This document shows positions 56,522 to 64,000 of a stretch of DNA of 64,000 nucleotides, piece by piece (positions within the stretch are counted from its first letter, which is position 1; each line of letters opens with the position of its first letter). The notes below the pieces were generated by a model, which saw nothing but the letters and a program-made list of their open reading frames with translations, was not told the DNA's origin and searched no databases. This DNA is from Leptolyngbya sp. 'hensonii'. GTDB taxonomy: Bacteria; Cyanobacteriota; Cyanobacteriia; GCF-001939115. Made by a program: the position numbers and the translations under genes. Location: contig NZ_MQTZ01000052.1 of NCBI RefSeq assembly GCF_001939115.1, forward strand, positions 1-64,000. Reading direction: 5' to 3'.

Positions 56522-56553
56522 CTGAAGAGGTGTTGCATCCAACCTCTCTTCAG
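56522..56553. terminator. Hairpin after ubiX
   Basis: CTGAAG…CTTCAG with an inner AGGT/ACCT pairing and small bulges. No T-run, so only a possible terminator. Confidence 0.35.
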
Positions 56554-56587
56554 TCAGGCATACGATGAAGACTCACTTTGAATCGGT

Positions 56588-57376
56588 ATGGCTATGGTGC
56601 GCCTGATTCTTTTCCTCCTGATTTTGATTGGTTTGACCCTGTTTACCCTGCAGAACTGGTCATTCTCTCTGCCATTAGTTTTTTTGGGGCTCCAGTCTCA
56701 GTCCTTGCCGCTGGCAGTCTGGGTGTTGGCTGCGATCGCAGCCGGTGCCACAACGACCTTGATCCTGTCTCTGTTGCTCCGGGTTTCGACCTATTTTTCC
56801 CTGGGACCGGTCAAACGGAAGGTCCGTTGGCGGGGGGACGATCGGCCCTCCCCAGGTTTCCGTTCCCGTGCACCTCAGCCTTCGTCTCCACCGGCTGACT
56901 CATCTCCCCCTCGCAGCCAGGTTGACTCAGAGGCCGCAACCTCCGATCGGGCCAGGGTTGTGGATCGAACCGGCGCGGATGAGGACTATTTCGATGAAGA
57001 TCTGATCGACGAGGAGGATGACTTTGTCGATCAGATGGACCCTGCACCCCGGCGCTCCTCCCCGCGCTCTCCTCATCAGACAACTGCCAAACCACGGGTA
57101 GCTGCCAAACCCAGGGATGACTCTGGCTACTCCTATAGCTATCGTGATCCGGCCAACTTTGGTGCAGGCCGCCGTGAGGCGGTTTATGATGCAGAGTATC
57201 GGGTGATTGTCCCTCCCCACAATGTGCGCGAAGACTCTATACCGAAGCCGCCCCCCAGCTATAGTCCTCCCCCACCACCCCAGCGGACGGCCTCCAGTGA
57301 TGAGGAAGACTGGGGGTTCGACTTTGACGACAATGAGGAATTTGTGGACGAAGAGCCTAATCGACGTTCCCACTGA
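56588..57376 (+). CDS. LapA (DUF1049)-like membrane protein with disordered acidic tail
   Basis: 262 residues. Two membrane helices (about 5-25 and 42-65) with the LapA pattern MVRLILFLLILIGLTLFTLQN; then a Pro/Ser-rich, Asp/Glu-rich region with little structure. A role in membrane organisation is likely, but not known. The ATG at 56588 has a weak ribosome binding site; an in-frame ATG at 56594 is possible. Confidence 0.75.
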   Translation: MAMVRLILFLLILIGLTLFTLQNWSFSLPLVFLGLQSQSLPLAVWVLAAIAAGATTTLILSLLLRVSTYFSLGPVKRKVRWRGDDRPSPGFRSRAPQPSSPPADSSPPRSQVDSEAATSDRARVVDRTGADEDYFDEDLIDEEDDFVDQMDPAPRRSSPRSPHQTTAKPRVAAKPRDDSGYSYSYRDPANFGAGRREAVYDAEYRVIVPPHNVREDSIPKPPPSYSPPPPPQRTASSDEEDWGFDFDDNEEFVDEEPNRRSH

Positions 57377-57724
57377 TTGCTGGCTTTCCGCTTGGAAATC
57401 ATTCCGTTGGGTGAGTCTGATACAGGAGCCCGGTTCGGCATAATAGGCATAGCCCGACTGTCATTGCCAGGAGTAGAGAGGCGCACAGTTGGAGGATAGA
57501 TGGCGTTCTGGAGCTTTAGTTTTACCCCCCGGCCCCAGATTAAATGTGTTAGCTTAAATGAGGTTTCTTTAAGATTCTTAACAGAAAGGGGCATTTTTCC
57601 GAGAGGGCTGGGCTGGAAATTCCTCTGTGGAAATGATGTTTCCATAACTTCTGTCTTCACAACTTAAGGGACAGCTTAAGTAACAGCCGTACTGGATGGG
57701 ATGTTCCGTCAAAGGAGTAGGGTG
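57377..57724. promoter_or_regulatory. 348-base leader of the efflux operon
   Basis: AT-rich in the middle (57540-57600). It contains the inverted repeat ACTTAAG-GGACAG-CTTAAGT at 57662-57681. A ribosome binding site AAAGGAG (57711-57717) precedes the ATG at 57725. No gene seen. Confidence 0.5.
57662..57681. promoter_or_regulatory. Inverted repeat before the efflux operon
   Basis: Perfect 7+7 repeat with a 6-base spacer, 43 bases before the start codon. Suits a dimeric regulator; identity unknown. Confidence 0.4.
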
Positions 57725-59074
57725 ATGCAATTTCCCCTGATTGGCAAAAAACTAGAGCAGCCCACTCCCCTGGTCTTTGGGATTGCAGCTACGGTCCTTG
57801 TAGGGACAACTGCTGCTATCACCTATACCCTGGTTCAAAAGCAGGCTCCACTGCCGAATGTAGCTGAGATTACGACCCCAGTAACCTTGCAGGATCTGCC
57901 GATCGGAATTGCGGCCAGTGGGGTGATCACCCCAGTGCAGACAGTTAATGTCAGCCCTAAAGTGGCAGGGCGAGTGGCCCAGTTATCGGTGGAACAGGGC
58001 GATCGGGTTCGCAAGGGGCAGGTGATTGCCCGCATGGAGGCCAGGGAACTGGAAGCTCAGTTAAATCAACTGAGGGCGACCGTAGATCGGGCTCAGGCCC
58101 GCTTGCAATTACTCCAGAATGGGGCAAGGGTGGAGGAAGTTGCCCAGGCCGAGTCGGCGGTAAACCAGGCAGAAGCTCAGGTGGAGCAGGCTCGTTCGCG
58201 GCTGATTTTGGCTGCCCAGCGCATCAATCGCTATCAGAATTTGTATACGGAAGGGGCGATTTCCCGCGATCGGCTAGATGAGATCCGTAACGAGTCCCAG
58301 ACGGCTCAGGGCAGTCTGGAGCAGGCTCAGTCTAGAGTCAACGAGCTGCGCCAGCGATTGCAGCAACTCCGTAATGGTAATCGCCCGGAAGAGATTGCCC
58401 AGGCTGAAGCGGATGTGGCCGAAGCCCAGGGAAGGCTTCAGGCGGTGGAAGCTCAGTATGATGATACCTTTGTCCGGGCTCCTTTTGATGGCATTGTCAC
58501 CCAGAAATATGCCACGGAAGGGGCTTTTGTCACGCCAACCACCTCTGCTTCTGGGGCTGCCTCAGCAACCTCTTCCACAGTTGTAGCGGTGGCGAATGGA
58601 TTGGAAGTGCTGGCGGAAGTGCCAGAGGTCAGTATTAGCCAGGTAAAACTGGGTCAGAAAGTTAATATTACAGCCGATGCCTATCCTGACCAGGTGTTTG
58701 AGGGCCGGGTGCGGTTGATTGCTCCAGAAGCCGTGAAAACTCAGAACGTCACCTCCTTTCAGGTGCGGGTGGCCGTGGTGACAGGCAAGACCCAATTGCG
58801 CTCTGGAATGAATGTGAATTTGTCGTTCCAGGGGGAAACGCTGGCCAATGTACTGGCGGTGCCCACGGCCACGATCGTCACCTGTCGGGGAGAAAAGGGG
58901 GTGCTGGTGCCTGATGATCGCAACCGGGCGAAATTCCAACCGGTGGTGGTTGGCGTAACCAGTGGGAAGCAAACCCAGATTTTGCAGGGGCTCAAATCCG
59001 GCCAACCGGTGTTTACTGAGTTGCCGAAGGGTCAAACTCTGGCGGATATCAAGGCCTGTAAACCCGAAAAGTAG
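57725..59074 (+). CDS. Efflux periplasmic adaptor (HlyD/MacA/DevB-like)
   Basis: 449 residues, chosen from the ATG at 57725 with AAAGGAG before it. One N-terminal membrane helix (LVFGIAATVLVGTTAAITYTL), lipoyl-like halves, a long coiled-coil hairpin (about 115-240: QAEAQVEQARSRL, AEADVAEAQGRLQAV) and a beta-barrel (VRAPFDGIVTQ, LGQKVNITADAYP). It bridges an inner-membrane ABC pump and an outer-membrane TolC-like duct. With the next two genes it forms a three-gene operon. Confidence 0.9.
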   Translation: MQFPLIGKKLEQPTPLVFGIAATVLVGTTAAITYTLVQKQAPLPNVAEITTPVTLQDLPIGIAASGVITPVQTVNVSPKVAGRVAQLSVEQGDRVRKGQVIARMEARELEAQLNQLRATVDRAQARLQLLQNGARVEEVAQAESAVNQAEAQVEQARSRLILAAQRINRYQNLYTEGAISRDRLDEIRNESQTAQGSLEQAQSRVNELRQRLQQLRNGNRPEEIAQAEADVAEAQGRLQAVEAQYDDTFVRAPFDGIVTQKYATEGAFVTPTTSASGAASATSSTVVAVANGLEVLAEVPEVSISQVKLGQKVNITADAYPDQVFEGRVRLIAPEAVKTQNVTSFQVRVAVVTGKTQLRSGMNVNLSFQGETLANVLAVPTATIVTCRGEKGVLVPDDRNRAKFQPVVVGVTSGKQTQILQGLKSGQPVFTELPKGQTLADIKACKPEK

Positions 59075-59109
59075 TATTGCGATGCATAGGCTGATCAGGA
59101 GATTAGAGT

Positions 59110-60360
59110 ATGGACCTGGTTGAAAGCGTCAAGATGGCAACCACGACCCTGGCTGCGAATAAATTGCGCAGTGCCCTGACGATGCTGGGAATTATTATTG
59201 GCAATGCCTCGGTGATTGCTATGGTGGGGATTGGTCAGGGGGCACAGCGCTATGCAGCTAGCCAATTTGAGTCCTTAGGTCCGAACGTACTTTTTGTGAT
59301 TCCTGGGACGGATAGTGCCCGCAACCGCACCTTTGAGATCCCGAAAACTCTGGTGCTGGCTGATGCCGACGCGATCGCCACTCAGGTTCCTACGGTGCGC
59401 GAGGTGGCTCCCCAGATCCAGCGCCAACTGACGGTGGCCTATCGGGGGCGATCGAAAAATAATCTGGAAGAGGTGAACAAGACGACCCTGGTGCTGGGAA
59501 CAACGCCCAGTTTTGTGACGGTGCGCAACTTTGAAGTCGCAACTGGGCGGTTCATGACCCAGGATGATGTCAAGGAAGCCGCTCAGGTGGTGGTACTGGG
59601 TTCGGAGTTGGCCCAAAGTCTGTTTGGTAGGGACCCCAAAAAAATAGTGGGGGAGCAGTTGCGGATTAATAACCTGCCCTTTCAAGTGATTGGGGTATTG
59701 AAGGAGAAGGGAGACTTCCTGGGTAGTAGCCAGGATGATCTGGCAGTGATTCCCTGGTCTACCATGTCCAATCGGATTGTTGGACGCACCTCTCCCTATG
59801 GGATTGAGGTGACGGCTATCTCGATGTCAGCTCGGGACGAGAAGAGTGTTCCAGCAGCCGAATTCCAGGTGGCAAATCTGCTCCGGTTGCGCCATCAGAT
59901 TACCCGGGAGGATGACTTTACCGTCCGCAGCCAGAAGAGTGCCCTGCAGATTATCGGCAACATTACCGGGGCCCTGACGGTGATGCTGGCTGCGATCGCC
60001 GGGATTTCTCTCCTGGTAGGAGGCATTGGCATCATGAACATCATGCTGGTGTCGGTGACCGAGCGGACCCAGGAAATTGGCCTGCGGAAAGCGATCGGAG
60101 CCTCTCAGCAAGACATCCTGATTCAGTTTATGATCGAGGCCATGATTCTTTCTGCTCTTGGGGGGCTGGTCGGGACGCTGGTTGGATCAGGTGGTGTTCT
60201 CGTGGTGGGTCTTATTTTTCCACCCCTACAGGCTGGTATTTCGGTGCCAGCCGTACTTTTAGCCGTGGGAGTATCCGGTGGCATTGGCCTGTTTTTTGGC
60301 GTGTTACCGGCCCAGCGAGCAGCACAATTAGACCCGATCGTGGCCCTGAGAACCGCCTAA
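59110..60360 (+). CDS. ABC exporter permease, FtsX/MacB/DevC type
   Basis: 416 residues with four membrane helices: one at the start, three near the end, and a periplasmic domain (about 50-290). Landmarks: ALTMLGIIIGNASVIAMVGIG, LVGGIGIMNIMLVSVTERTQEIGLRKAIGA. It is the separate-permease form rather than the fused MacB. It starts 35 bases after the adaptor gene. Confidence 0.9.
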   Translation: MDLVESVKMATTTLAANKLRSALTMLGIIIGNASVIAMVGIGQGAQRYAASQFESLGPNVLFVIPGTDSARNRTFEIPKTLVLADADAIATQVPTVREVAPQIQRQLTVAYRGRSKNNLEEVNKTTLVLGTTPSFVTVRNFEVATGRFMTQDDVKEAAQVVVLGSELAQSLFGRDPKKIVGEQLRINNLPFQVIGVLKEKGDFLGSSQDDLAVIPWSTMSNRIVGRTSPYGIEVTAISMSARDEKSVPAAEFQVANLLRLRHQITREDDFTVRSQKSALQIIGNITGALTVMLAAIAGISLLVGGIGIMNIMLVSVTERTQEIGLRKAIGASQQDILIQFMIEAMILSALGGLVGTLVGSGGVLVVGLIFPPLQAGISVPAVLLAVGVSGGIGLFFGVLPAQRAAQLDPIVALRTA

Positions 60361-60438
60361 CCGTTAAAAATATGCCCCGTAGAACTGCGATTGTTCGCGG
60401 CTCTGCCGATTCAAAAATTGTGTTTCATTGGATTTCCC

Positions 60439-61158
60439 ATGGCCAACATCATTATTCGGTTAGAAGATATCCAGAAAATCTACGGTGCCGGTGAAACCGA
60501 AGTTCGGGCCTTATTTGACGTTAATCTGGTTGTGGAACGGGGAGAATACTGCTCCATCATGGGGGCCTCTGGCTCTGGAAAGTCCACCATGATGAATGTG
60601 ATTGGTTGCCTCGATCGACCCACTGCCGGACGCTACTACCTGGACAATGTGGACGTGGCTGGATTGGGTGATGCCGAACTGGCCCATGTCCGCAATCGCA
60701 AGCTGGGATTTGTGTTCCAACAGTTTCATCTACTACCCCAATTGACAGCCCTGGAAAATGTCATGCTGCCAATGGTTTATGCCAACGTTTCGGCAGAGGA
60801 GCGGCGGCGGCGGGCAACGGAGGCCCTGACCCAAGTGGGCCTGGAGAACCGATTGAACAACAAGCCCAGCCAGCTTTCGGGGGGGCAGCAACAGCGCGTG
60901 GCGATCGCCCGAGCGATCGTGAACCGTCCTGTATTGTTGCTGGCGGATGAACCCACTGGTGCCCTGGATACCCGGACTACGAAAGAAGTAATGGATATTT
61001 TCACAGCCCTCAATGCTGATGGGATGACGGTGGTGATTGTGACCCATGAACCAGATGTGGCTCGGTTAACCCGTCGGATTATCTGGTTTCGGGATGGGCA
61101 GATTCTCCATTCCCATTTAGCTCCTCAGGAGTTAGGTCAGGTTAGCAGTTCTTCCTGA
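60439..61158 (+). CDS. ABC exporter ATPase (MacB/LolD/DevA type)
   Basis: 239 residues from the ATG at 60439; an upstream TTG (60391) is less likely. Walker A GASGSGKST, signature LSGGQQQRVAIARA, Walker B LLLADEPTGALD. Third gene of the adaptor-permease-ATPase set, resembling DevBCA. In heterocyst-forming strains DevBCA exports glycolipid; outside them related pumps export varied substrates. The TolC partner is elsewhere. Confidence 0.92.
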   Translation: MANIIIRLEDIQKIYGAGETEVRALFDVNLVVERGEYCSIMGASGSGKSTMMNVIGCLDRPTAGRYYLDNVDVAGLGDAELAHVRNRKLGFVFQQFHLLPQLTALENVMLPMVYANVSAEERRRRATEALTQVGLENRLNNKPSQLSGGQQQRVAIARAIVNRPVLLLADEPTGALDTRTTKEVMDIFTALNADGMTVVIVTHEPDVARLTRRIIWFRDGQILHSHLAPQELGQVSSSS

Positions 61159-61258
61159 GGTCAGTCTGGAAAGTTTTGCAAAACCTGATCGGTGGTTGGC
61201 CAAATGGGGAAAGATAGGTTCAGTAGGAACACCAGTTTCTGCAAACCTGTCATGGGTT

Positions 61259-61290
61259 ATGGAGGCGCAATAGTATGGAGGCGCAATAGT
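61259..61290. repeat. Exact 16-bp tandem duplication
   Basis: ATGGAGGCGCAATAGT occurs twice in a row at 61259-61274 and 61275-61290, just before the ATG at 61297. It brings two GGAG boxes to 11 and 27 bases upstream. Confidence 0.75.
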
Positions 61291-61296
61291 AAGGTC

Positions 61297-61518
61297 ATGC
61301 CCAAGAAAACGATCACGCTTGTTATAACGCTGCTGGCCGCGATCGTGCTCCTGTTTGGAGACTTTCTGCCCGCACCATTCAGCACGATCAGTAAGAATAC
61401 TCGCAATACGATGAACAACTTTGTGGCTGGGCTGTTTCCGTCCTGGCGACCCAAAAGCAGGCCGAACGAGCGAACCGAAAAGGCGCTGGAGCAAGAACAG
61501 CAACAAAACACCCGCTAA
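61297..61518 (+). CDS. Small single-helix membrane protein, 73 residues
   Basis: From the ATG at 61297 (MPKKTITLVITLLAAIVLLFG). One membrane helix (about 5-22), then a basic, Gln- and Glu-rich tail. Function unknown; not recognised as a named family. A frame reaching back to 61192 is not needed. It is convergent with the DUF445 gene, 16 bases apart. Confidence 0.6.
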   Translation: MPKKTITLVITLLAAIVLLFGDFLPAPFSTISKNTRNTMNNFVAGLFPSWRPKSRPNERTEKALEQEQQQNTR

Positions 61519-61534
61519 GAATCTGCAGGGTGCA

Positions 61535-62779
61535 TCATCCCAGGCGAAGCAGGAGTGAGGCTGCTTGCGCTAAACCAATCACAAATCCGAGAATGCCGCC
61601 CAAATTGACGATCGCCTGTAACTCGCTCTTGACGATCCCCTGAATCCCAGCTTCCAACTCCTGGGGAGAGGTAGATTTGACTCGATCGATAATCACCTGG
61701 TCAATATTCAGAATCGGAATTGCTTCGGCCACAATTTTTTCCAGATCTTTTTCCAGGTAGCGCTCCAGAATCAAAGCCAGTTCTTGACTCACCACTTCCA
61801 GGGAAACCTCAACGGTGACTGAACTGCTGAGCTGCCGCAGGATGAGTTCGGAGATTTTCTCCCAATCGGTGGACCCACTCAAGCCCAGGAGTAACTCCGA
61901 CCCCTGGTCTTGCAGATAGGAGCGGACTGAGTCTCGCATCGTTTTGCGCAGTTGCCGGACGGTAGAAATGGGCAGACTTTGCAACGATAACTTCTGCAGA
62001 AATTCCTTCAAACGATTGCGGATTTTGAGCGATAGTAGAAGTTCGGCCAGACGAGCATTGCTGGCATCCTTTTCATCCAGGCAGTAGGTGCGCAGTCGGC
62101 TCAGAGCATTGCGCATCCCAAAGAGGTTAGCGATCACCCAGTAGGTGCCACTGGTTTTCTCCCGAAACCCTTCATCGATGATCTGGATATTTTCATCAGT
62201 GAGAAAATCGACCAGGATTTGGCGCAAGGCATCAGGGGGCAGGGCAATTTGCAGGATCCAATCCGATAATTTACCAGCCTGTTCTTCATTCAATTGAAAT
62301 TCCAACAGTACCTGGTCAAAAATCTGATTCAGTTGGGCTTCCAGAAAGTCTTCCCGATGGGCCAGAACGCTTAAGAGACGCGGCAGAGACTTTCCGGTTA
62401 AATCTTCAAGGATGCCTGCCAGAACGGTGGTGGCTTTATGGTTATTGTCGAGGCGGATTTGGTCGATCGCCAGTCGGAGCAACCAGAGAATACCCTGTTG
62501 TACCCGTTCAGTTTGCAGCAACCGCCGGGCCAGAGTTTGCAACTCATCTGGTGTCAGCAAGGACCCCATGATGGTATCTGAAATCCGCTTAGCCAGGCGT
62601 TCCTGATTGCGAGGAATCAGGCCAGGGGTAAACGGTACCTGCCAAGTGCCGATGTACAGGGTTTTATAAGGGCGAAACAACATCTTAATCGCGATGTCAT
62701 TTGTAAAGTACCCAATTATGCCCCCTACGATCGGAGGACCAGCAAGCAGCCAGAGGGTTGAAAGATCTACAGCAGTCAC
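61535..62779 (-). CDS. DUF445 family membrane protein
   Basis: 414 residues. A hydrophobic N-terminal segment ([20 protein letters not shown], then [19 protein letters not shown]) typical of DUF445/YheB, long helical middle and a final hydrophobic segment ([19 protein letters not shown]). Probably anchored at both ends. Function unknown; relatives in Bacillus are spore-associated but that does not apply here. It starts 16 bases after the menG end on the same strand. Confidence 0.85.
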   Translation of the reverse strand: MTAVDLSTLWLLAGPPIVGGIIGYFTNDIAIKMLFRPYKTLYIGTWQVPFTPGLIPRNQERLAKRISDTIMGSLLTPDELQTLARRLLQTERVQQGILWLLRLAIDQIRLDNNHKATTVLAGILEDLTGKSLPRLLSVLAHREDFLEAQLNQIFDQVLLEFQLNEEQAGKLSDWILQIALPPDALRQILVDFLTDENIQIIDEGFREKTSGTYWVIANLFGMRNALSRLRTYCLDEKDASNARLAELLLSLKIRNRLKEFLQKLSLQSLPISTVRQLRKTMRDSVRSYLQDQGSELLLGLSGSTDWEKISELILRQLSSSVTVEVSLEVVSQELALILERYLEKDLEKIVAEAIPILNIDQVIIDRVKSTSPQELEAGIQGIVKSELQAIVNLGGILGFVIGLAQAASLLLRLG

Positions 62780-62794
62780 GTTAATCTTGAACGG

Positions 62795-63493
62795 TTAATT
62801 GCCCTTCGTGAGGACTAGTACTCCCATCGTACCTCCGGCAATAGGGTAATGGGTGGCCTCGGCAAAACCGGCTTTGTGAGCTAATTTCACCTGCTCTGGG
62901 CCAGACAGAAATGCGTCCAGACTGGGACCAATGTATTGATATTCTGCGGCCAATCCAAAACGCTCGGCAGTAGGGACGACGATCGTTGCCAGATACCAGC
63001 GCTGAAACGCCTGCATCAGGGGTTGGGTGGGTTGGTGGAAATCCAGTATAGCGGCAGTTGCTCCCGGTTTCAGGACTCGATGAAGTTCTTGCAGGGATTG
63101 CAGCCGATCGGTGACGTTTCGCAGCCCATAACCCATGGTTGCGGCATCAAAATGATGGTCTGGAAAGGGCAAATGCTGCACATCGGCCTCTATCCAGGTA
63201 ATGGTGGGGCTGGGCCAGTCCTGAGCAGCCTGCTGACGAGCGATATCCAGTTGTGCCGAAGCAAAATCCACCCCAAAAACCTGGCCTGCCGGAGTGACTT
63301 GGCGAGCCAGTAGGCGGGCCAGATCGCCGCTGCCGCAGCATAAATCCAGGCAGACATCCCTCTGTTTGGCCCGACTCCATTTCACTGTCATCTGCTTCCA
63401 AACGCGATGCTGCCCCAGGCTCAGCCAATCATTCAACGGGTTGTAGACGGGGGCAATGCGATTGAATAGGGCCTGAATGTCGGTAGATTGCAT
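62795..63493 (-). CDS. menG: 2-phytyl-1,4-naphthoquinone / quinol C-methyltransferase (MenG/UbiE)
   Basis: 232 residues. SAM motif DLCCGSGDLARLL, GVDFASAQLDIAR, then YGLRNVTDR and LKPGATAAILDFHQP, typical of UbiE/MenG. In cyanobacteria it methylates the phylloquinone precursor of photosystem I. It lies 15 bases upstream of DUF445 and 9 bases after a GAF-domain gene, all on the minus strand, so a shared transcript is likely. Confidence 0.93.
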   Translation of the reverse strand: MQSTDIQALFNRIAPVYNPLNDWLSLGQHRVWKQMTVKWSRAKQRDVCLDLCCGSGDLARLLARQVTPAGQVFGVDFASAQLDIARQQAAQDWPSPTITWIEADVQHLPFPDHHFDAATMGYGLRNVTDRLQSLQELHRVLKPGATAAILDFHQPTQPLMQAFQRWYLATIVVPTAERFGLAAEYQYIGPSLDAFLSGPEQVKLAHKAGFAEATHYPIAGGTMGVLVLTKGN

Positions 63494-63502
63494 GGGAGAC
63501 CC

Positions 63503-64000
63503 CTACACTGTGGGGCGATAGTAGCGGGTGCAGGTCATGGCCAGGGCAGTCTGCTGGGCAGACAGATGGAGTAGATTCAGCTCATCTTCCCTGAGTTTGC
63601 AGGGTTGTTTCCATTGCAGAGAGAGAACAGCCAGAACCTCTCCCCGGTAGGTAATAGGAATGACGATATGGGCCTGAATGCGATGGCTCTGATAAGCCGC
63701 CACCCCGGAAAGCTGGGGATCCGAGGAAACATTAGCCACATTCTGGATCGCCTGACTGGTAATGGCTTCCCGAGAGAGGGGGTCGTCAGCCAACCAGCTT
63801 GTGGCCGAACCCCCTGAACTATAGATGCCACAGGCGGACACCAGAGCATTCCCTTCAACCACCTGCAAAATGCACACATCGGCCAGAAAGTTTTTACCAA
63901 AAGCGCTGGCGATTGGATCCAGACAGGCTTCCAGATTAGCCGAGTCTTGAGCAACCTGGCCAATTATGGAAAGGAGATCAGTCTGGGCTTGGGCTCGACG
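63503..64000 (-). CDS. GAF-domain protein, C-terminal part only
   Basis: About 165 residues visible, the N-terminus being beyond the right edge. The frame is open to base 64000 and reads RRAQAQTDLLSIIGQVAQD, then a GAF domain (about 25-165): FLADVCILQVVEGNALVSACGIYSSGG, IPITYRGEVLAVLSLQW, LLHLSAQQTALAM. The domain is also the end of the protein. GAF domains bind small ligands or chromophores; no chromophore Cys was evident in the visible part. It might end a longer sensor. Confidence 0.82.
   Translation of the reverse strand, partial: RRAQAQTDLLSIIGQVAQDSANLEACLDPIASAFGKNFLADVCILQVVEGNALVSACGIYSSGGSATSWLADDPLSREAITSQAIQNVANVSSDPQLSGVAAYQSHRIQAHIVIPITYRGEVLAVLSLQWKQPCKLREDELNLLHLSAQQTALAMTCTRYYRPTV

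Noticed and set aside
1-64000. CRISPR arrays, insertion sequences, prophage, rRNA and tRNA genes
   Set aside because: No regularly spaced repeats, transposase or integrase frames, or RNA signatures were found on either strand.

Overview
The window is chromosomal DNA from a cyanobacterium. It carries photosystem II genes (psbD at the left edge, psbA near 45 kb), the photosystem I assembly gene ycf4, a cyanobacterial-type PEP carboxylase, a phylloquinone-type methyltransferase, and many copies of the HIP1-like octamer GCGATCGC. Coding density is high, genes are mostly single or in short operons on both strands, and no transposase, integrase, phage block, rRNA, tRNA or CRISPR array is visible. 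Several families (DUF928, DUF1574, WG repeats, TPS/CHAT fusion, PAS-GGDEF) are typical of larger, often filamentous cyanobacteria. The genus cannot be read from the sequence.

Layout. 0-6 kb: psbD (cut by the edge) diverges from ycf4, a cyclophilin lipoprotein and a ketoacyl synthase; then a pilin-like G/H protein, an MscS channel and hemC. 6-12 kb: glgA runs convergent with a four-gene minus-strand group (PP2C phosphatase, DCC thiol oxidoreductase, 2Fe-2S ferredoxin, nuclease-like lipoprotein). 11.6-18 kb: a small conserved protein, an M61 peptidase, a CRP-type regulator, a thioredoxin-family protein, comB and an LpxB-like protein. 18-25.4 kb: two very large minus-strand genes, a two-partner-secretion/CHAT fusion and a DUF1574 SGNH protein with internal repeats. 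25.5-32.7 kb: ppc, DUF928, an arsenosugar-associated peroxidase-like protein, SpoIID/LytB and a coiled-coil membrane protein. 32.8-42.4 kb: WG-repeat protein, a multidomain peptidoglycan-active protein, an At5g03900-type membrane protein, a PAS/GGDEF cyclase, a cNMP-binding protein and an M23 peptidase. 42.6-52.9 kb: MBOAT acyltransferase, psbA, a P-loop kinase, cysA-type ATPase, amidase, MCE protein with its ATPase, YvcK and tsaE. 53-64 kb: an RNase R/II-family enzyme, ubiX, a LapA-like protein, a DevBCA/MacAB-like efflux operon, DUF445, menG and a cut GAF-domain gene.

How parts fit together. Photosynthesis genes sit beside two RpaB-type (HLR1-like) direct-repeat candidates: a good one before psbA and a weaker one before ycf4. 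Envelope functions dominate: peptidoglycan remodelling (SpoIID, two LytM-type proteins), lipid transport (MCE plus ATPase), polysaccharide acylation (MBOAT, DUF1574 SGNH), tripartite efflux and a predicted secreted CHAT protease. Intergenic spaces hold several palindromic elements that look like dispersed cyanobacterial repeats and serve as hairpins between genes.

The most unusual items are the TPS-CHAT fusion, the repeat-bearing DUF1574 SGNH protein, the three-module wall hydrolase lacking a visible signal peptide, an RNase II-family enzyme with one active-site Asp replaced by Asn, and the HLR1 candidates. No completely new multi-gene system could be demonstrated from sequence alone.
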